This document shows positions 63,086-64,000 of a DNA stretch of 64,000 nucleotides, one piece after another. The first letter of the stretch is position 1; every line of letters begins with the position of its first letter. The translations under genes and the position numbers were made by a program. The DNA is taken from contig NZ_VFOZ01000001.1 of assembly GCF_006716425.1 (NCBI RefSeq), forward strand, positions 4,092,001 through 4,156,000. The letters are read 5' to 3'. Origin of the DNA: Actinoallomurus bryophytorum. GTDB taxonomy: Bacteria > Actinomycetota > Actinomycetes > Streptosporangiales > Streptosporangiaceae. Below the pieces are notes generated by a model. The model was not told the DNA's origin. It ran no database searches and saw only the letters and a program-made list of their open reading frames with translations.

Positions 63086-64000
63086 CGGCTCCATCCCGGA
63101 GGCGGGTACTGGGGCGCGTACGGGGGCGCGTACGTCGGAGGCGTGCCCGGCGGCATCACCAGGGGACCGCGCGGCACCTTCGGCTGGGGGCCGGAGCCCG
63201 CGGCGGTGAGCGGCCCGGGAAGCCAGGCGGCGACCGGATCCTCTGGCGTGTCCATCTGGAGCTCGAGGTCGAACGCCTCGCGCCGCATGCGCCGATCGGC
63301 GTAGACCATCGCGATCACGCAGGCGTTGAACGGGTTGACCAGCGTGCCGGCGATGATGCGGCCGACCGTGCCCAGTGCCACCAGGCCGACGAGCCCCCAG
63401 CCGGAGGGGTTCGGGTCGATGTTCAGCACGATCCGCTGGGCGATGGCGAACGGCGTCGGCAGCACGAAGGTGCCGGCGAGCAGCGTGATCACCAAAGAGA
63501 GGAACAGGACGCCGAACGTGCGCCACCACCGGCCACGTACGACCTCCGCCGACCGGCGCAGCGAGGCGATCACTCCACGGCGCTCCAGGACGAGGATGGG
63601 CGGCGCGAGCGCGAACCACACGTAACCCGACACCATCAGCACCAGGGCCACGGGTACGCCGACGATCCAGGTGATCGCCTGCACGCCGTCGGGGGCGTCG
63701 CCCGCGACCGCCGCGATCATCGGCGCGAACGGGACCGCCACGGTGAGGAACACGATCACCATCACCAGGGTCGCGGCGCCGAGAAGACGTGACACGCGCG
63801 GCCGCGCGATGCGCCAGAGCCCGCCGAACGACGTCGGGCGGCCCAGCAGCGTACGGGCCATGACCGGGGCGAGCAGTCCGCTGAGCAGGAGCACGACGTA
63901 GGCCGTGAGCAGGCTGCCGATGCTGAACGTGATGAACGCCCCGCCCAGCGTCCGGGCGAGGGCGGCCGGTGTGACCTCGGTACGGGCCTGCCCGCCGAGG
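63082..64000 (-). CDS. polytopic membrane protein, 5' end beyond the window (partial)
   Basis: The frame is open from the right edge to the stop at 63082 and encodes at least 305 residues. Six or so hydrophobic segments are visible (FITFSIGSLLTAYVVLLL, ATLVMVIVFLTVAVP, WIVGVPVALVLMVSGYVWF, LFLSLVITLLAGTFVL). The region after APPILVLERRGVIASLRRSAEVVRG fits the family labelled glycerophosphoryl diester phosphodiesterase membrane domain/DUF7847, which has no phosphodiesterase activity by itself. The tail is Pro/Tyr-rich (PPTYAPPYAPQYPPP). It is first, or near first, in the MoxR operon. The true start is outside the window. Confidence 0.85.
   Translation of the reverse strand, partial: LGGQARTEVTPAALARTLGGAFITFSIGSLLTAYVVLLLSGLLAPVMARTLLGRPTSFGGLWRIARPRVSRLLGAATLVMVIVFLTVAVPFAPMIAAVAGDAPDGVQAITWIVGVPVALVLMVSGYVWFALAPPILVLERRGVIASLRRSAEVVRGRWWRTFGVLFLSLVITLLAGTFVLPTPFAIAQRIVLNIDPNPSGWGLVGLVALGTVGRIIAGTLVNPFNACVIAMVYADRRMRREAFDLELQMDTPEDPVAAWLPGPLTAAGSGPQPKVPRGPLVMPPGTPPTYAPPYAPQYPPPGWSR

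Overview
The window is very GC-rich, has dense GTG starts and 4-bp start/stop overlaps, and carries a WhiB regulator, F420 biosynthesis genes and actinobacterial families (DUF3499, DUF5719, DUF5941, TIGR03089). This points to a filamentous or sporulating actinomycete, most plausibly Streptosporangiales or a relative. That placement is inference, since no rRNA is present. The stretch from the LCP gene to ahcY keeps the gene content of the mycobacterial Rv3248c-Rv3268 region (sahH, phosphosugar isomerase, phosphomannomutase, DUF3499, zincin-like protein, whiB2, fbiA, fbiB, mannose-1-P guanylyltransferase, LCP, TIGR03089), with extra envelope genes inserted.

Region 1 (85-7973, +) looks like a pathway for an activated polyol phosphate. 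It encodes a nucleotidyltransferase-like/CDP-alcohol phosphotransferase fusion, a DUF5941 membrane protein, a LicC-like nucleotidyltransferase, an EgsA/AraM-like sn-glycerol-1-phosphate dehydrogenase, a second CDP-alcohol phosphotransferase with an altered motif, a GT2 and a membrane-anchored beta-propeller. Region 2 (7987-23891) is a surface-glycan locus: several GT4 enzymes, UDP-GlcNAc 2-epimerase, a UDP-ManNAc dehydrogenase-type enzyme, a tandem glycosyltransferase, an acyltransferase, an LCP ligase, TIGR03089, and a polyprenyl-phosphate GT2 next to a GT-C membrane enzyme. Together they suggest a ManNAc/ManNAcA-containing, polyol-phosphate-modified wall polymer attached by LCP.

Region 3 (24107-29382) is mixed: glutamate decarboxylase with a class II glutamine amidotransferase, thioredoxin, a flippase-like membrane protein, a DUF6886 protein and a methyltransferase. 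At 29449-29802 lies an internally deleted IS200/IS605-type TnpB relic that keeps its right-end hairpin. Region 4 (29822-38586) has a GT4, a mannose-1-phosphate guanylyltransferase that appears to start at CTG, an AlkA-like glycosylase, a 46-residue membrane microprotein and the F420 genes fbiC, fbiB and fbiA.

Region 5 (38682-48825) has a Pro/Gln-rich membrane protein, whiB with a structured leader, a very large GT2 membrane protein with a DUF5719 partner, a zincin-like protein lacking HExxH, DUF3499, phosphomannomutase, a Trm112-like protein and a phosphosugar isomerase. The last genes and the guanylyltransferase supply GDP-mannose. Region 6 (48850-64000) has a CDF transporter, a two-component system, a MerR regulator, two tandem and clearly different S-adenosylhomocysteine hydrolases, and a MoxR/DUF58/DUF4129/DUF4350 operon beside SpoIIM and RDD membrane proteins; it runs off the right edge. 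No rRNA, tRNA, CRISPR array or intact insertion sequence was recognised.
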